64,000 nucleotides of DNA, from NCBI RefSeq assembly GCF_003945595.2, contig NW_024104621.1:394066-458065 (forward strand), given 5' to 3'. Below are positions 22,794-33,543 of this stretch, in pieces (within the stretch, counting starts at the first letter, position 1; the number at the start of each line of letters is the position of its first letter). The notes under the pieces are model-generated. The model worked only from the letters and a program-made list of their open reading frames with translations, was not told where the DNA came from and did no database searches. The translations under genes were made by a program, and so were the position numbers. The stretch comes from Pipra filicauda (lineage: Eukaryota > Chordata > Aves > Passeriformes > Pipridae).

Positions 22794-23378
22794 TGTTATC
22801 GATAAAGAGGCTATAATTCAGGTTGCAAGGTAAAATCAGGTTTATTAATGCCAACAAGCAAAAGCGGCCAACCAGGCGACTGGAGGAAACCCTTGTTCCT
22901 GCCTCAGTCGGCAAAATGGGAACAGAAACCACACTAGTTATACCCTCTGTTGATACCAACCCCCAGAGTCATGTCAATAGTCCATTGGTGAGGGTTTTGT
23001 GGGCTGCTTCCTTGCTTTGATCCCTCTTCACGGGCAGACCTCTGGTTGGTTCCTCCATTCGCGGGCAACTGCCATTGCTGAGGGGCTTCTACAAATAATT
23101 TCAGAGTCATTAGTTCCTATGAGGCCTGGAAATTTCCATCGGGAGATGTCACCTGGTCACAGAATTCCTCGTGGCTTGCCCCTCCATATGGATCTCTATT
23201 AATATGCCTGTAACAAACAGTTCACAAATACTGAGTCGCGTTATGTTCTGCAGCTTACAAACTTGTGGTTAGGTATTTCATAATATGCCAACTCATGACT
23301 CTTAACAATATGATCAGTAAAATATAGCAACTTCATTAACCCTTTTGAGCAGCAAATTTCTTTATTTCACTTATAACA
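22794..23378 (-). mobile_element. solo LTR inserted in the 10-bp array
   Basis: A 585-bp non-repetitive insertion with termini TGTTAT...ATAACA (TG..CA with 6-bp inverted ends), splitting the array cleanly. The 4 bases CTCA flank both sides (22790-22793 and 23379-23382), though the array itself offers such matches. AATAAA lies on the minus strand near 22839, so it is read as minus. No internal retroviral sequence is present. Confidence 0.8.
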
Positions 23379-25965
23379 CTCAGACACACTCACACAAACT
23401 CAGACACACTCAGACACACCTGCAAACACTGACAAACCATCAGACCTCTGAATATATACTCGAGCACACTCACACACACTGAGACAAACCCAGAAACACT
23501 CAGATACTCTATGACACTCTCCGACGCACTCAGGCAAACCCAGACACATTAAGAAACACTCTCACACACACTCACACTCAGTCAGACACATTCAGAAACA
23601 CTCAGACACACTCACACACACTCAGGCACACCCAGACATACCCAGATACACTCAGACACACTCACACATATTCAGAAACACTCAGACACACTCGCACACA
23701 ACCAGACACATTCATTCAGTTTCAGATACGCTGAGACACACTCAGGTACACTCTCACTAGGCCAGACACACATAGACACACTCAGACACAGACCCACTCA
23801 GGCACACTCGCACACACCCAGACACACTCGCACATACTCACGCACACTCACAGACAGTCAGACACACTCAGAAACACTCAGACACATTTGCTCACACTCA
23901 GACACACTGAGATACAGGCAGACACATTCGCGCACACACAGTCTTAGACACACTTAGACACACTCAGACACACTCTCTCAAGACCAGACACACTTGAACA
24001 CACTCAGACACACTTAGACACATTTGCACACACTCAGAAACACTTAGGCACACAGCCAGACCCATTACTCCACAGTCAGATACGCTCAGACACACCTGCA
24101 AAAACTGACAAAAAATCAGACCCATAAATATATAGTCAGGCACATGCAGGTACACTGAGACACACTCGCACACACCCAGACACAGATACACTCAGGCACG
24201 CTCACACACAGTCGCAGATATTCAGACACACTCACACACAGACACACTCAGACATGCTCAGACACGCTCAGAGACACTCAGGCACACTCAGACACACGCT
24301 CGCAAAGACTGACACACTTAGACACACTCAGACACACTCAGACACCCTCAGACACACTCAGACACAATTGCAAACACTCAGACACACCTGCAGACACTGA
24401 CAAAAGAACCTATTAATACATATATGCTCAGGCACAATCACACTGAGATGCACTCACACACACCCAGACACAGTCACATACACTTTGACGCACTCAGACA
24501 CACTCAGGCAAACGAAGACACACTGAGACATGCTCAGACACGCTCAGACACACTCGCACACAACCAGACATATTTGCTCACACTCAGATGCGTTCAGACA
24601 CACACACAGACACATTCACTCACACTCAGTGCTCAGAATTATTCAGTCACACCCTCAATAAGCCAGACACACTTAGACACACATGCATACACTCAGACAC
24701 ACCTGCATACACTCAAACACACCTGCAAACACTGGCAAAAAATCAGACCAATAAATATATGCTCAGGCACACTCACGCACACTGAGACACAATCACACAC
24801 ACCCAGACACACTCAGATACACTGCGACACACTCAGATACACAGGCAAATCCAGATACACTCAGACACACTAGTACACACTCACAGACACTCAGACAGAG
24901 TCAGACACACTCCCACACACCCAGACACCCTCAGACACACTCTCACAAAGCCAGACACACTAAGACACACTCAGACACACTGAGACACAATCGCATACAC
25001 TCAGACAAACCTGCAAAAACTGACAAAAAATCAGATCTATGCTCAGGCACTCTCAGGCACACTGAGAGACACTTGCACACACACAAGTCCACTGCTACAT
25101 ACAGGCAAAGCCAGACACACTGAGACACACTTGAGCGCAGTCAAACACACTGAGGTACACTCAGACATGCTCAGACACACTCAGACACATTCAAAAACAC
25201 TCAGACACACTCGCACACAGCCAGACACACTTAAACACACTCAGACAAAATCAAGCACAGTCCCACACAGCCAGTCACACTCACAGACAATCAGACACAC
25301 ATGCAAACACTGACAAACCATCAGAATAATAAATATATGCTCAGGCACACTCACGCACACTGAGAAACACTCGCAGAAACCGAGACACACTCAGATACAC
25401 TCTGACAAACTCAGACACACTCAGGCATGCCCAGACACGCTCAGACACACTTGAGCACACTCAGACACAGTCAGACATGCTCAGGTACACACAGAAACAA
25501 TCAGACACACTCAAGCACACTCCCACACGTCGACACACACAGAGACATTAGCACACATTCAGGCACACATGCAAACACACTCAGAAACACTCACACACTC
25601 TAGAAGACACTCAGACACAATCTCACAAAGCCAAAACCACTTAGACACACTCAGACTCACTATGGCACACCCAGACACACTGAGATATTTTCGCACACAC
25701 ACACTCAGGCACACTCAGAAAAACTCAGACACATTCAGATACACAGAGAAACAGTCAGACACAGCCGCACACACTCAGACACTCCTGCACATGCTCAGAC
25801 ACAACTGCAAAGGCACTCGCACACTCAGACACCCTTAGACACACAGCCACGCACCCAGACATATTCGCTCACCCTCAGACACGCTAAGAAACACTCTCAA
25901 TATGCCAAACACACTTAGACACACTCAGACACAGACACAGTCAGACAGCAGCGCATACACACAGA
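23379..25965 (+). repeat. 10-bp satellite array, continuation after the solo LTR
   Basis: Same ACACACTCAG-type unit and the same marker block (cataaatatat near 23.45, 24.12, 24.42, 24.75 and 25.33 kb) at shorter spacing, about 300-680 bp. It becomes more degenerate toward 25.9 kb. Confidence 0.95.
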
Positions 25966-26382
25966 CAAGGCGGTTGTCTTGGGGTCTTTCCCCAGGCTTC
26001 CGTATGGCATTCTCAGCTGGCCGTCGCAGTTGCGTAGGTCTTCTCACTCAGCAGCTTCTCGATTCTTGGTGTTCTACTGCTTGTCAGAGCTTTCTCTCCT
26101 GATTGTACGTTTGTCGTGTCCTGTGTCAGGTGTGCTTGTGTTTGTCCTGGAGCTGCTCTACCCTGATGTGTAGATGAGGGGGATGTACGTGGTGTCATCC
26201 TGAGTGCACTTAGCTGCCTGAGGTGATGGTTTTCTATTCTTGTGGAAGGGGCAGACATGGTCTTTCTGAGTGCAGTCCTGAGAGCAGGGTTTTGTGGAGA
26301 TGATGGGAACTGCCTGGCAAGGTCATGATTTTTTGTGGTAGATTTACATGTCTTAATGCAGAATAGAAGGACAACTCTAAAT
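25966..26382. other. unassigned unique sequence
   Basis: About 400 bp of mixed composition between the array and the old SINE copy. No exon, RNA or element recognised. Confidence 0.35.
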
Positions 26383-26675
26383 CCGGGTAGATGGAACTCG
26401 TTCAGCCCTGTAAGAACATCCATTTAAGGGAAGATCACTTCAACCCAAACCTACGTCCTGAGGACTTGGCTGCCACCGTCCAAGCTCTCTCGGCTCCACC
26501 GGATGAACCTGAGCTTTAAAGGGTAGGCTGAGTTCAGCTCATAGAGTCTCACCTAAAAAAATCAATTGCGCAAGCTCGAAGACCTTACCCTCCTTTCCAA
26601 AACCCTCTATCACCACCGCGCTTGTAGCAAAAGTGTTTAGAGACCTTTCTCAAATCTTCGTTGGCGAAGACAGGC
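26383..26675 (+). mobile_element. old 5'-truncated copy of the tRNA-Glu SINE
   Basis: From gatggaactcgttcagccct onward it tracks the minus strand of 62374-62702: cctacgtcctgaggact, gatgaacctgag, aaagggtaggctgagttcag, tctcacctaaaaaaatc, caagctcgaag, caaatcttcgtt. An estimated 20% or more diverged, with a ~40-bp insertion near 26590-26640. The tRNA head is missing. It shows the element is an interspersed, long-lived family. Confidence 0.75.
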
Positions 26676-28340
26676 CAAGAGGGTCAATGTACAATGTGGC
26701 TGACCTGCTTTTCCTGACTGAACTTGAGAACTATGAAAAGGTTCATTAAGCTTTCATTGAGCTTCTTAGCTGAGCTGAAGAGTCTTTTTTTTTGTTCAGA
26801 GGCCAGCAGACAGGGTGTCCAGCAGAATCGGAGGAAAGTAGAGCAGAAGTGCGAGAGGGTGGGTCGCCACTCTGCCTGGCATGATTTTTGGCTCCGTGAG
26901 TTTGGTTTTCATTTTTTGTTCTTGAAGAATGCCAGCCTTGGGTGGTGTGGGCTACCTGCACCGGAAAGGAGACGAGAAATGTGAGGGTCCGAGGGTCAAA
27001 ATTGTATAAGGAAGTATATTCCTCCCAGAGTAAAGGTGCCCGGAGAGAAAGAGCATTATAAAAATGTAGTTCCGACTGGCGCAACACCCTCTCAGGAGAC
27101 ACAAAAGATCATGGATTTCTTTCCTGGTTGGAGAGTAGGTCCTTCGCCTGCAGTCTTACAGAGGTTAGTTTCACTATACTCACCTGTGCACACCGGAACA
27201 CCCCAAAGAACATCCTTGCAGACCTGAAAACATTAGAATTCCTCCAAGCACATCCGTGCAAAACCAAAGAGACTCGAGCACATCAGAGCAAAACCAAGCA
27301 TACCTGTGCACACCCGAGCACACTGGAGAAAATCCAAATACATCCGCAAGAATTCACAGTGAAACACACCTGTAAGCAGTCACAAACGCTTTCTCACGCA
27401 CAGATAAACACACCTACACCAAAATAAAATGTTTTTTATTCTCTCTTACTGTGTGCGAATGTCTCTGTGTGTGAGTGTTTGTGAGTGACTTTTTTTTCTG
27501 GTTGTGTGCGAGTGAAAAATAATGCTCATGGGTATGCCTGGGTGTACTCTGTTCACGGGAGTACTCAGGTGTGCACGGCTCTGCTTTGGTCTTCCAGTGT
27601 GTATTCTTGTGTGCCCAAGTGTGTTCGAGGGTGAAAGATTGTATTTGTGTGTTTTGAGGTGTGTTTGGTGAGTTAACTCGGGACACCAACCGAAAGCACC
27701 CGTGGAAATCGGCAGGTGAACTACTGCCCTTCCAAGCAGGAAAGAAGAGGTCTGACCCTCTGTCTCTCAACTGCCGTTGGTGCACCAATTACGGTTCTAG
27801 CTGTACACCAAGAGTTTTCGACGAGGCAGATTCCTTTAAGAACAAAAGGGCCCGGGAATATAGCACTAGCTGTGCCTTTTGAGCCGAGAGTGGAGAAAAA
27901 ACGACACAGTAGAGACGGAGCGACAGGGCTTTCTTTCTTGGTTGGAATGGCAGTTGTTAGCAGGTAGGAGCGATGTGAAGAGAGGAGTTGAGCGGGGTCC
28001 AAAATTCTACATGGAAGAAGATTTATACCAGAAGAAATTTTCCTCCACAGAAAGAGCTTGCTGTGCAGGTAATGAGGAAATCTGTGCAGCAACTGCATAG
28101 GAGAGACGGAGGGTCAGGCCTTTCTTTCCTTACTCGAACAGCACTCACTCAATTGGAGATCAGCTGTCCTGAAAGTTTCAGTCCGAGTGTCAAAATTGAA
28201 TACTGAAATATATTCCTCCCAGAGTAAAAATATCCGGGCAGAAAGAGCATTCTGTAGATGTAGTACAGAGAGTGGCGCAGCAGCAGAAAAGAGATGGAGG
28301 GCTCAGGGCTTTCTTTCCTGGCTGTAAGGTCAGTCATTCG
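26676..28340 (+). repeat. decayed ~190-bp satellite monomers with interposed minisatellite
   Basis: Near 26995, 28000 and 28190 the monomer landmarks return in degraded form: caaaattgtata, attcctcccagagtaaa, ggtgcccggagagaaagagc, ggctttctttcctgg. They are more diverged than the arrays at 7.8 and 59.6 kb. No gene is visible, though a minus-strand frame at 26.75-27.1 kb is a shadow of the repeat. Confidence 0.7.
27180..27665. repeat. CA-rich minisatellite with inverted halves
   Basis: 27180-27420 carries + strand units like cacccgagcaca and aaaccaa. 27440-27665 carries the opposite-strand type, gtgtgcgagtg and gtgtttg. The strand switch is centred near 27430 (aaaataaaatg). Confidence 0.6.
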
Positions 28341-28905
28341 CCAGTCACGTGTTCTTCTGTGTGCACGGGGTGCACAGGTGAGCTCACCGAAAAACACCCT
28401 GTACAGCCGAGAACTCCGAAGTAAACCCGTACAGAAAGGAATACACCCAGGTTCAGCCAAACGAACCTAATCGCACTCGTGCAAACCCGAGCACACTCAG
28501 GCTTACCTGTACAAGCACAAGAAACACGAGCACAACCATCCATAACTTTGTAAAGGCCAACAGACCCGTTCACATGGGAGAAAACAAAAAAAGAACTGCA
28601 CAAGCATAACACACGAAAAAACACTCCCTATCGCCCGGACGTCATTGCAAACATCCAAATTCATACAATCCCGGACACACCAGGAGTGAGCCACACCCTC
28701 TGACAAATACACACAAACACAACGAGAGTCAGAAACACCGAGACACCTTCACAAAAAACTGCACACGAAAAGAAAAATTTCAACAAACGCTGTCCCAAAC
28801 ACGCATAGGCACACTGATAAAAAAATCGTACACAAATATGTACATTAGTGCACACTAATAAAAAGAAGCAATTGGGGAAAAGAAAGAGAAACGTCGGTAA
28901 GCCTC
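28341..28905. repeat. degenerate CA-rich minisatellite
   Basis: Loose units (cacccgtacag, gcaaacccgagcac, acacaaac) without a clean period, bridging decayed satellite and the inverted 10-bp array. Nothing coding seen. Confidence 0.5.
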
Positions 28906-30705
28906 AGACACACTCGCAAAAACAAACAAAATTTGGCTCACCCGTGAACACACTTTGACACACCTGAACTCACAATGACACCAAAGAACAAATTCAGAGT
29001 GTGCGAGCGTGTGTCTGCCTGCGTGAGTTTGCCTGAGGATAGATTTATTGGTCTGATCTTTTGTCGGTGTTCGTAGCTGTGGTTGTGTATGCGATTGTGT
29101 CTGAGCTTGTCTAAGTGTATCTGAGCGTGCGAGTGTGTTTGCAGTTGTGTCTGAGCATGTGCGAGTGTGTCTGAGCCTTTCTGAGTATGTGTGAGTGTTT
29201 GCGAGTGTGTCTGAGTGTGTCTGGGACTATCTGTGTGTGTGCTAGTGTGCATGAATGTGTGCGGATGTGTCTCAGTGTATCTGATTGTGTCTGACTGTGT
29301 GTGAATATGTGTGAGTGTACCTGAGTGTGTCTGTGTGTGTGCAAGTGTGTGTGAGTGTATCTGAGTGTGTCTGGGTGTGTGCGAGTGTGTCTCAGTGTGC
29401 GTGAGTGTGCCTGAGCATACATTTATAGGTCTGATAGTGAGAGTGTGTCTGAGTGTAAGCGAATGTGTCTGGTTGTGTGCGAGTGTGTCTAACTGTGTCT
29501 GAGTGTGTCTGAGTGTGCGAGTGTGTTTGCAGTTTTCTCTGAGCGTGTGCGAGTGTGTCTAAGTGTTTATGAGTGGGTATATGTCTGAGCGTGTCTGAGT
29601 GTGCCTCTGCATGTCTGAGTGTGTGTGTGTCTCAGCGTGTCTGGGTGTGCCTGAGTGTGTCTTAGCCTGTTTGAGTGTGTCTGGCTTTGTGAAAGTGTGT
29701 CTGAGTGTCTCTGAGATGATCTCTGAATGTGCCTGAGTGTGTGCAAGTGTGTCAGAGTGTGTGTGAGAGTATCTGAGTGTGTCTGACTGTGTGTGTGTGA
29801 TTGTGTCTGAGTGTGTCTAACTGTGTCTGGCATTGTGAGAGTTTTTCTAAGTGTATCTAAGTGTGTCTGAGTGTGTCTGAGCGTGTGTGACTGTGTCTGG
29901 ATGTGTGTGAGTGTCTGCGATTGTGTCTGAGGATGCCTAAGTGCGTTTGAGTGCTCTGGATATGTGGGAGTGTGCTTGAGTGTGTCTGAGTGTGTTTAAG
30001 TGTGTCTGGCTGTTCTTGAGTGTGTCTGAGTGTGTCTGAGCGTATCTGAGTGTGAGGGAATGTGTCTGGGTGTGTGCGAGTGTGTTTGCTGTTGTGTCCT
30101 AGCGAGTGCGAACGTGTGTGTTTCTGCGCGTCTGAGTTTCTGAGTGTCTCTGAGTGTGTGTGTGAGTGTGTACGAGTGTGTCTGAGAGTGTGTGTGAATG
30201 TGTGCGATTGTTTCTGAGTGTGTCTGGGTGTGTGGTAGTCTGTTTGAGTTTGTCTGAGTGTGTCTGAGTGTGTTTGAGGGTGCTCAAGTGTGTCTGAGTG
30301 TGTGCGAGTTTGAGTGTGTCTGCGTGTGTGGGACTGTGCTTGAGTGTGTCTGATTGTGTTAAAGGGTGTCTCGTTGTACGCGATTTTGTCTGAGTGTCTC
30401 TGAGTATATCTGAGTGTGAAAGAATGTGTCTGGGTGTGAGGCTGTTTAAGTTTATCTGAGTGTGTGAATGTGTTTATAGTTGTGTCTGAGCGTGTTCAAG
30501 TGTGTTTGAGTGTTTTTGAGTGTGTCTGCGTGTGTGAATGTGTGTGAGTGTGTGCAAGTGTGTCTGAGTGTGTCTGTGTCTGTGTCTTAGTGCTTTCAAG
30601 TGTGTTTCAGTGTGTCTGGGTGTGTTTGAATGTGTTCAAGTGTGTTTGAGTGTGTTAGAGTTTCTGAGTGTTTTCTGAGCGTGTCTGAGGGTCACTGAGT
30701 GTGAA
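28906..30705 (-). repeat. 10-bp satellite block in inverted orientation
   Basis: From about 28.98 kb the + strand reads gtgtctgagtgtgtc, the reverse complement of the 17.4-26 kb array. The marker block also appears inverted (gatttattggtctgatc near 29045, catacatttataggtctgat near 29415). It is more degenerate than the forward blocks. Confidence 0.95.
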
Positions 30706-31085
30706 TCATTGTGTTATTACATTCTAAATATACACTCTCTCCCCTAGAGTTTACCTTTTACAAAAAACCTTTCTTTGGTTTACTCATCTGCAAAGTGTTC
30801 ATTGTCAAACATCTAGTGAAGTTTGTGAGATATTCGGCTGAGAGGAGGAAAGAGTATTTTGCTTCTCCATTGGTACAGGTGTCGATAGAGGCCGACAGAG
30901 CTTTTGCCTTTATCAGAAAATCGCACAGCTTCTTGATTCTCTGGCAGCTTGAAAGGGACCATTGCGATCAAGGGACCATTTTCAGTGACCATTTCTCTCT
31001 AAGGGTTAGGATTTTTTTAAACTTCTGTCGTGCCAGCAAACCTCCTTCGGATCTCCCCCAGCTTTTGACTGTCTCAGCTTGCCCG
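30706..31085. other. unassigned A/T-richer sequence before rDNA
   Basis: About 380 bp with no repeat period and no recognised gene. The change to GC-rich ITS2-like sequence at about 31080 is abrupt. Confidence 0.35.
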
Positions 31086-31345
31086 TCACCCCGGCCGGCG
31101 GCCGCGGCCGCGGAGAAGTGTGGTGGCGGCCGAGGGGGCATCACCCCCCGGGCCGAGCGCGTCCCCGGCGAAAGGGGTCGAGGACGCCGAGAGGCGGCGG
31201 CAGTGCTTGCGTCCGTCTGTCGGTCGGGGCGCGCGGCTTGGCAGGAGGAGGGCGGCGGGTGGGATTAGCCCCGCGGGCATGGCGGCGGCGTTGTAAGTGC
31301 CGGAGGTCGAGGGCGCGCCTGACGACCGGGGCGCCTTTGGGCTTG
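31086..31345 (+). other. rDNA ITS2-like spacer (unit 1)
   Basis: GC-rich sequence ending at the 28S 5' end. gcgtccccggcgaaagggg and ccgagaggcggcggc resemble the block at 43130-43230 of the second unit. No 5.8S gene precedes it. The unit begins abruptly at about 31080. Confidence 0.6.
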
Positions 31346-31777
31346 TGACCTCTGAACAGATGTGTCGACCCGATGAATTTAAGCATATTAGTCAGCGGAG
31401 GAAAAGAAACTAACGAGGATTCCCTCAGTAACGGGAAGAGCCCAGCACCGAATTCCCGCCCCGCGGTGGGGCGCGGGACATGTGGCGTACAGAAGCCCCC
31501 CTCCCCAGCGGCACTCTCGGGGGACCCAAGTCCTTGTGATCGAGGCCACAGCTCGCGGACGGTGTGAGGCCGGTAGCGGCCCCCCGGCACGCCGGGCCCG
31601 GGGCTTCTAGGAATCAGGTTGCTTGGTAATGCAACCCAAAGCAGGTGGTAAACTCCATCTAAGGTTAAATACGGGCACGAGACCGATAGCCAACAAGTAC
31701 TCTAAGGGAAATTTGAAAAGAACTTTGAAGAAGAGAGAGTTCAAGAGGGCGTGAAACCATTGAGGTAAACGGGTGGG
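31346..31777 (+). rRNA. 28S rRNA pseudogene fragment, 5' end (unit 1)
   Basis: Contains hallmark 28S 5' sequence: gaatttaagcatattagtca, aggaaaagaaactaacgagg, gattccctcagtaacggg, gggacatgtggcgtac, caagtactctaagggaaa, gttcaagagggcgtgaaacc. About 11 bases of a universally conserved stretch are missing near 31430 (after agtaacgg), so it is a pseudogene. Interrupted at 31777. Confidence 0.93.
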
Positions 31778-32203
31778 GTGATTCAAGGAAACATTTGAAC
31801 AATATGAAAAGCACTTTTATTACGGTTGGGGAATGCTAAAGGTGCAGATGTTCTCCCCAGTGCACTCCCCTGAGCAAAAAATAGCTTTTCATACAGTTTG
31901 AAAATAGTAAGTTTAAAATTATCTACACACTCTTTTTGCAGTCTGCCTTATCTAAATAGACACTCAGTTTTACCTCCTATTCTTTCCATTATAGAGTAGT
32001 TACGTAAAGTTTTATCATTTTAAACAGTTTCAGGTTCCCCAGCCCTCTCTACATGCTAAAAAGCCTTCCCTGTTCCCTAAGCTTTTTTTATATTCTTTGC
32101 CCAGAGTTTGGGCATAAACTTTTTAAGCAGTTTTACATTTTGCAAAGTCACACTTACATAGCTAAATTAACATAGCTAAATTTTATTTTATTTTCTATTT
32201 CAG
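31778..32203. mobile_element. 426-bp insertion in 28S, intron-like (GT..AG) or solo-LTR-like (TG..CA)
   Basis: A/T-rich block inside 28S. Removing GT...AG at 31778-32203 rejoins gggtggg to gacccgtgcag, restoring 28S order. The 3' edge is a pyrimidine tract ending tctatttcag, preceded by branchpoint-like gctaaat. Shifted by one base, the same insert reads TG...CA with a minus-strand AATAAA near 31819, like a minus-oriented solo LTR with only a 2-bp flank repeat. I favour a solo LTR but cannot decide. Confidence 0.6.
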
Positions 32204-32970
32204 GACCCGTGCAGTTCACCCAGAGTATTCAACCCGGCGAGTTGCGGTCAGCCCGCACGGGCACAGCGGATCCCTGCCTCAGCCTCCCCTCCCTCCCCTG
32301 GGCCAGGCGGGGGCAGGCCAGGGGAGGCAGGACGGGGTGGGGATTGCCTGGCGCATTTCCTCCAGGTCAGCTGGGAAGGTCTCCGGCGGGCAGGTGGCCC
32401 AGATCCGCCGGGCAGCAGGTCTCGCCAAATCCCGGGGGCGACTGCCGCCGCGCCCTCCTCCTCCCCACCTTGGCAGTACCGTGGTGGGGGTGGCGTGCCC
32501 CGTGCCTCTTGCCTCCTCCCTTGGCAGGCCACCGTCCCGCAGCGCGGCGCGTGCGGGAGGGTGCGGGGGCCAGGCCCACCAGCCCCCGGCACTGCTGTCA
32601 ACTGGGGTGGACTGCACTCAGTGTGCCCCGACCGCGCGGTGCCACCGGGCCGTGCATGACCACACCCGGGCGCCTGGGGTCGGCTACCAACCCGACCCGT
32701 CTTGAAACAAGGACCAAGGAGTCTAGCACGTGCGTGAGTCAGGGGCCGTCGAACTAAAGCCCGCGGCGCAATGAAGGTGAGGTTGGACGAGGCGCCACTG
32801 GCATGGACTCTGCGGTTGGCACGAGCTGGGGTTCCCGGCGGGGCATCCCTGGGCCGGCGCCCCGCCTTGGCCGGTGCCTAGCAGCCAGCTTAGAACAGTT
32901 GCGGACCAGGGGAATCCGACTGTTTAATTAAAACAAAGCTTCGCGAAGGCCCGTGGCAGGTGTTGACGCT

Positions 32971-33002
<32 letters not shown>

Positions 33003-33051
33003 AGTGAAGAAATTCAGTGAAGCGCGGGAGTAACTATGAATCTCTTAAAGG
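32204..33051 (+). rRNA. 28S rRNA pseudogene fragment up to the R2 site (unit 1)
   Basis: Resumes at gacccgtgcagttcaccc and runs through the D2 expansion to acaaggaccaaggagtc and gcgcaatgaaggtgagg (about 32790). It then jumps to cctagcagccagcttagaac, ggggaatccgactgttta and gtgatttctgcccagtgct. The central roughly 2 kb of 28S is therefore deleted. It ends tctcttaaagg at 33041-33051, the R2 target, with a short deletion just upstream (gcgcgggagtaac lacks the usual gtaaacgg stretch). Confidence 0.93.
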
Positions 33052-33060
33052 AGTATAGTT

Positions 33061-33145
33061 ACTGACTGGGCTAAGTTGCAGAGGTCGCACCTCCCCGTGG
33101 TCCAGCTGGATGCCCTATATGGGTAATTAAGTTGACCTCTGCCCC
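33061..33145 (+). ncRNA. R2 5' UTR structured element, HDV-like ribozyme candidate
   Basis: GCAGAGGTC at 33078-33086 can pair with GACCTCTGC at 33134-33142. Inside is a CCCtatatGGG hairpin (33113-33123) and a further stem-like ctccccgtggtccag region. The distant short R2 copy keeps the same helix at its own 5' end. R2 elements are known to begin with HDV-like self-cleaving ribozymes that process the 5' end from 28S co-transcripts. The fold here was paired by eye. Confidence 0.5.
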
Positions 33146-33543
33146 AGCTGGGAGGAGGGGTTACAATCTCTCCCTCCCTATCGTCTGGAGTCACTGCCCA
33201 GCAATAGTAATTTAAGAATAGTGATAAAATTTTTTGGTATTAACCTACAAAAGTTAATCACCCGGAGCCTTGCCCACGGGCTAAAGTTGGGCACAGGTTG
33301 ACAGGTATTGAGGAGTACCGTTAACCTTGTCTTCCCTCACTTGGAAGGGAAGATAACGAACTACTTATCTTGACAAAATGGGTCGACTGCTAAGGCTAAT
33401 GCCACTCAACTTAATGGCTAATGCCACTAAGGCTAATGCCACTCAACGGTTACTCAAACCGATCCTAAGAATTGGAAACCTACCATTAAGCCAAATTAAA
33501 TGAAACACCAACTCCCTTAAAAATAACATCAGATGAGATTGAA

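Noticed and set aside
17401..25965. CRISPR-like or telomere-like array
   Set aside because: No constant repeat separated by unique spacers and no TTAGGG-type unit; it is a simple 10-bp satellite in vertebrate DNA.
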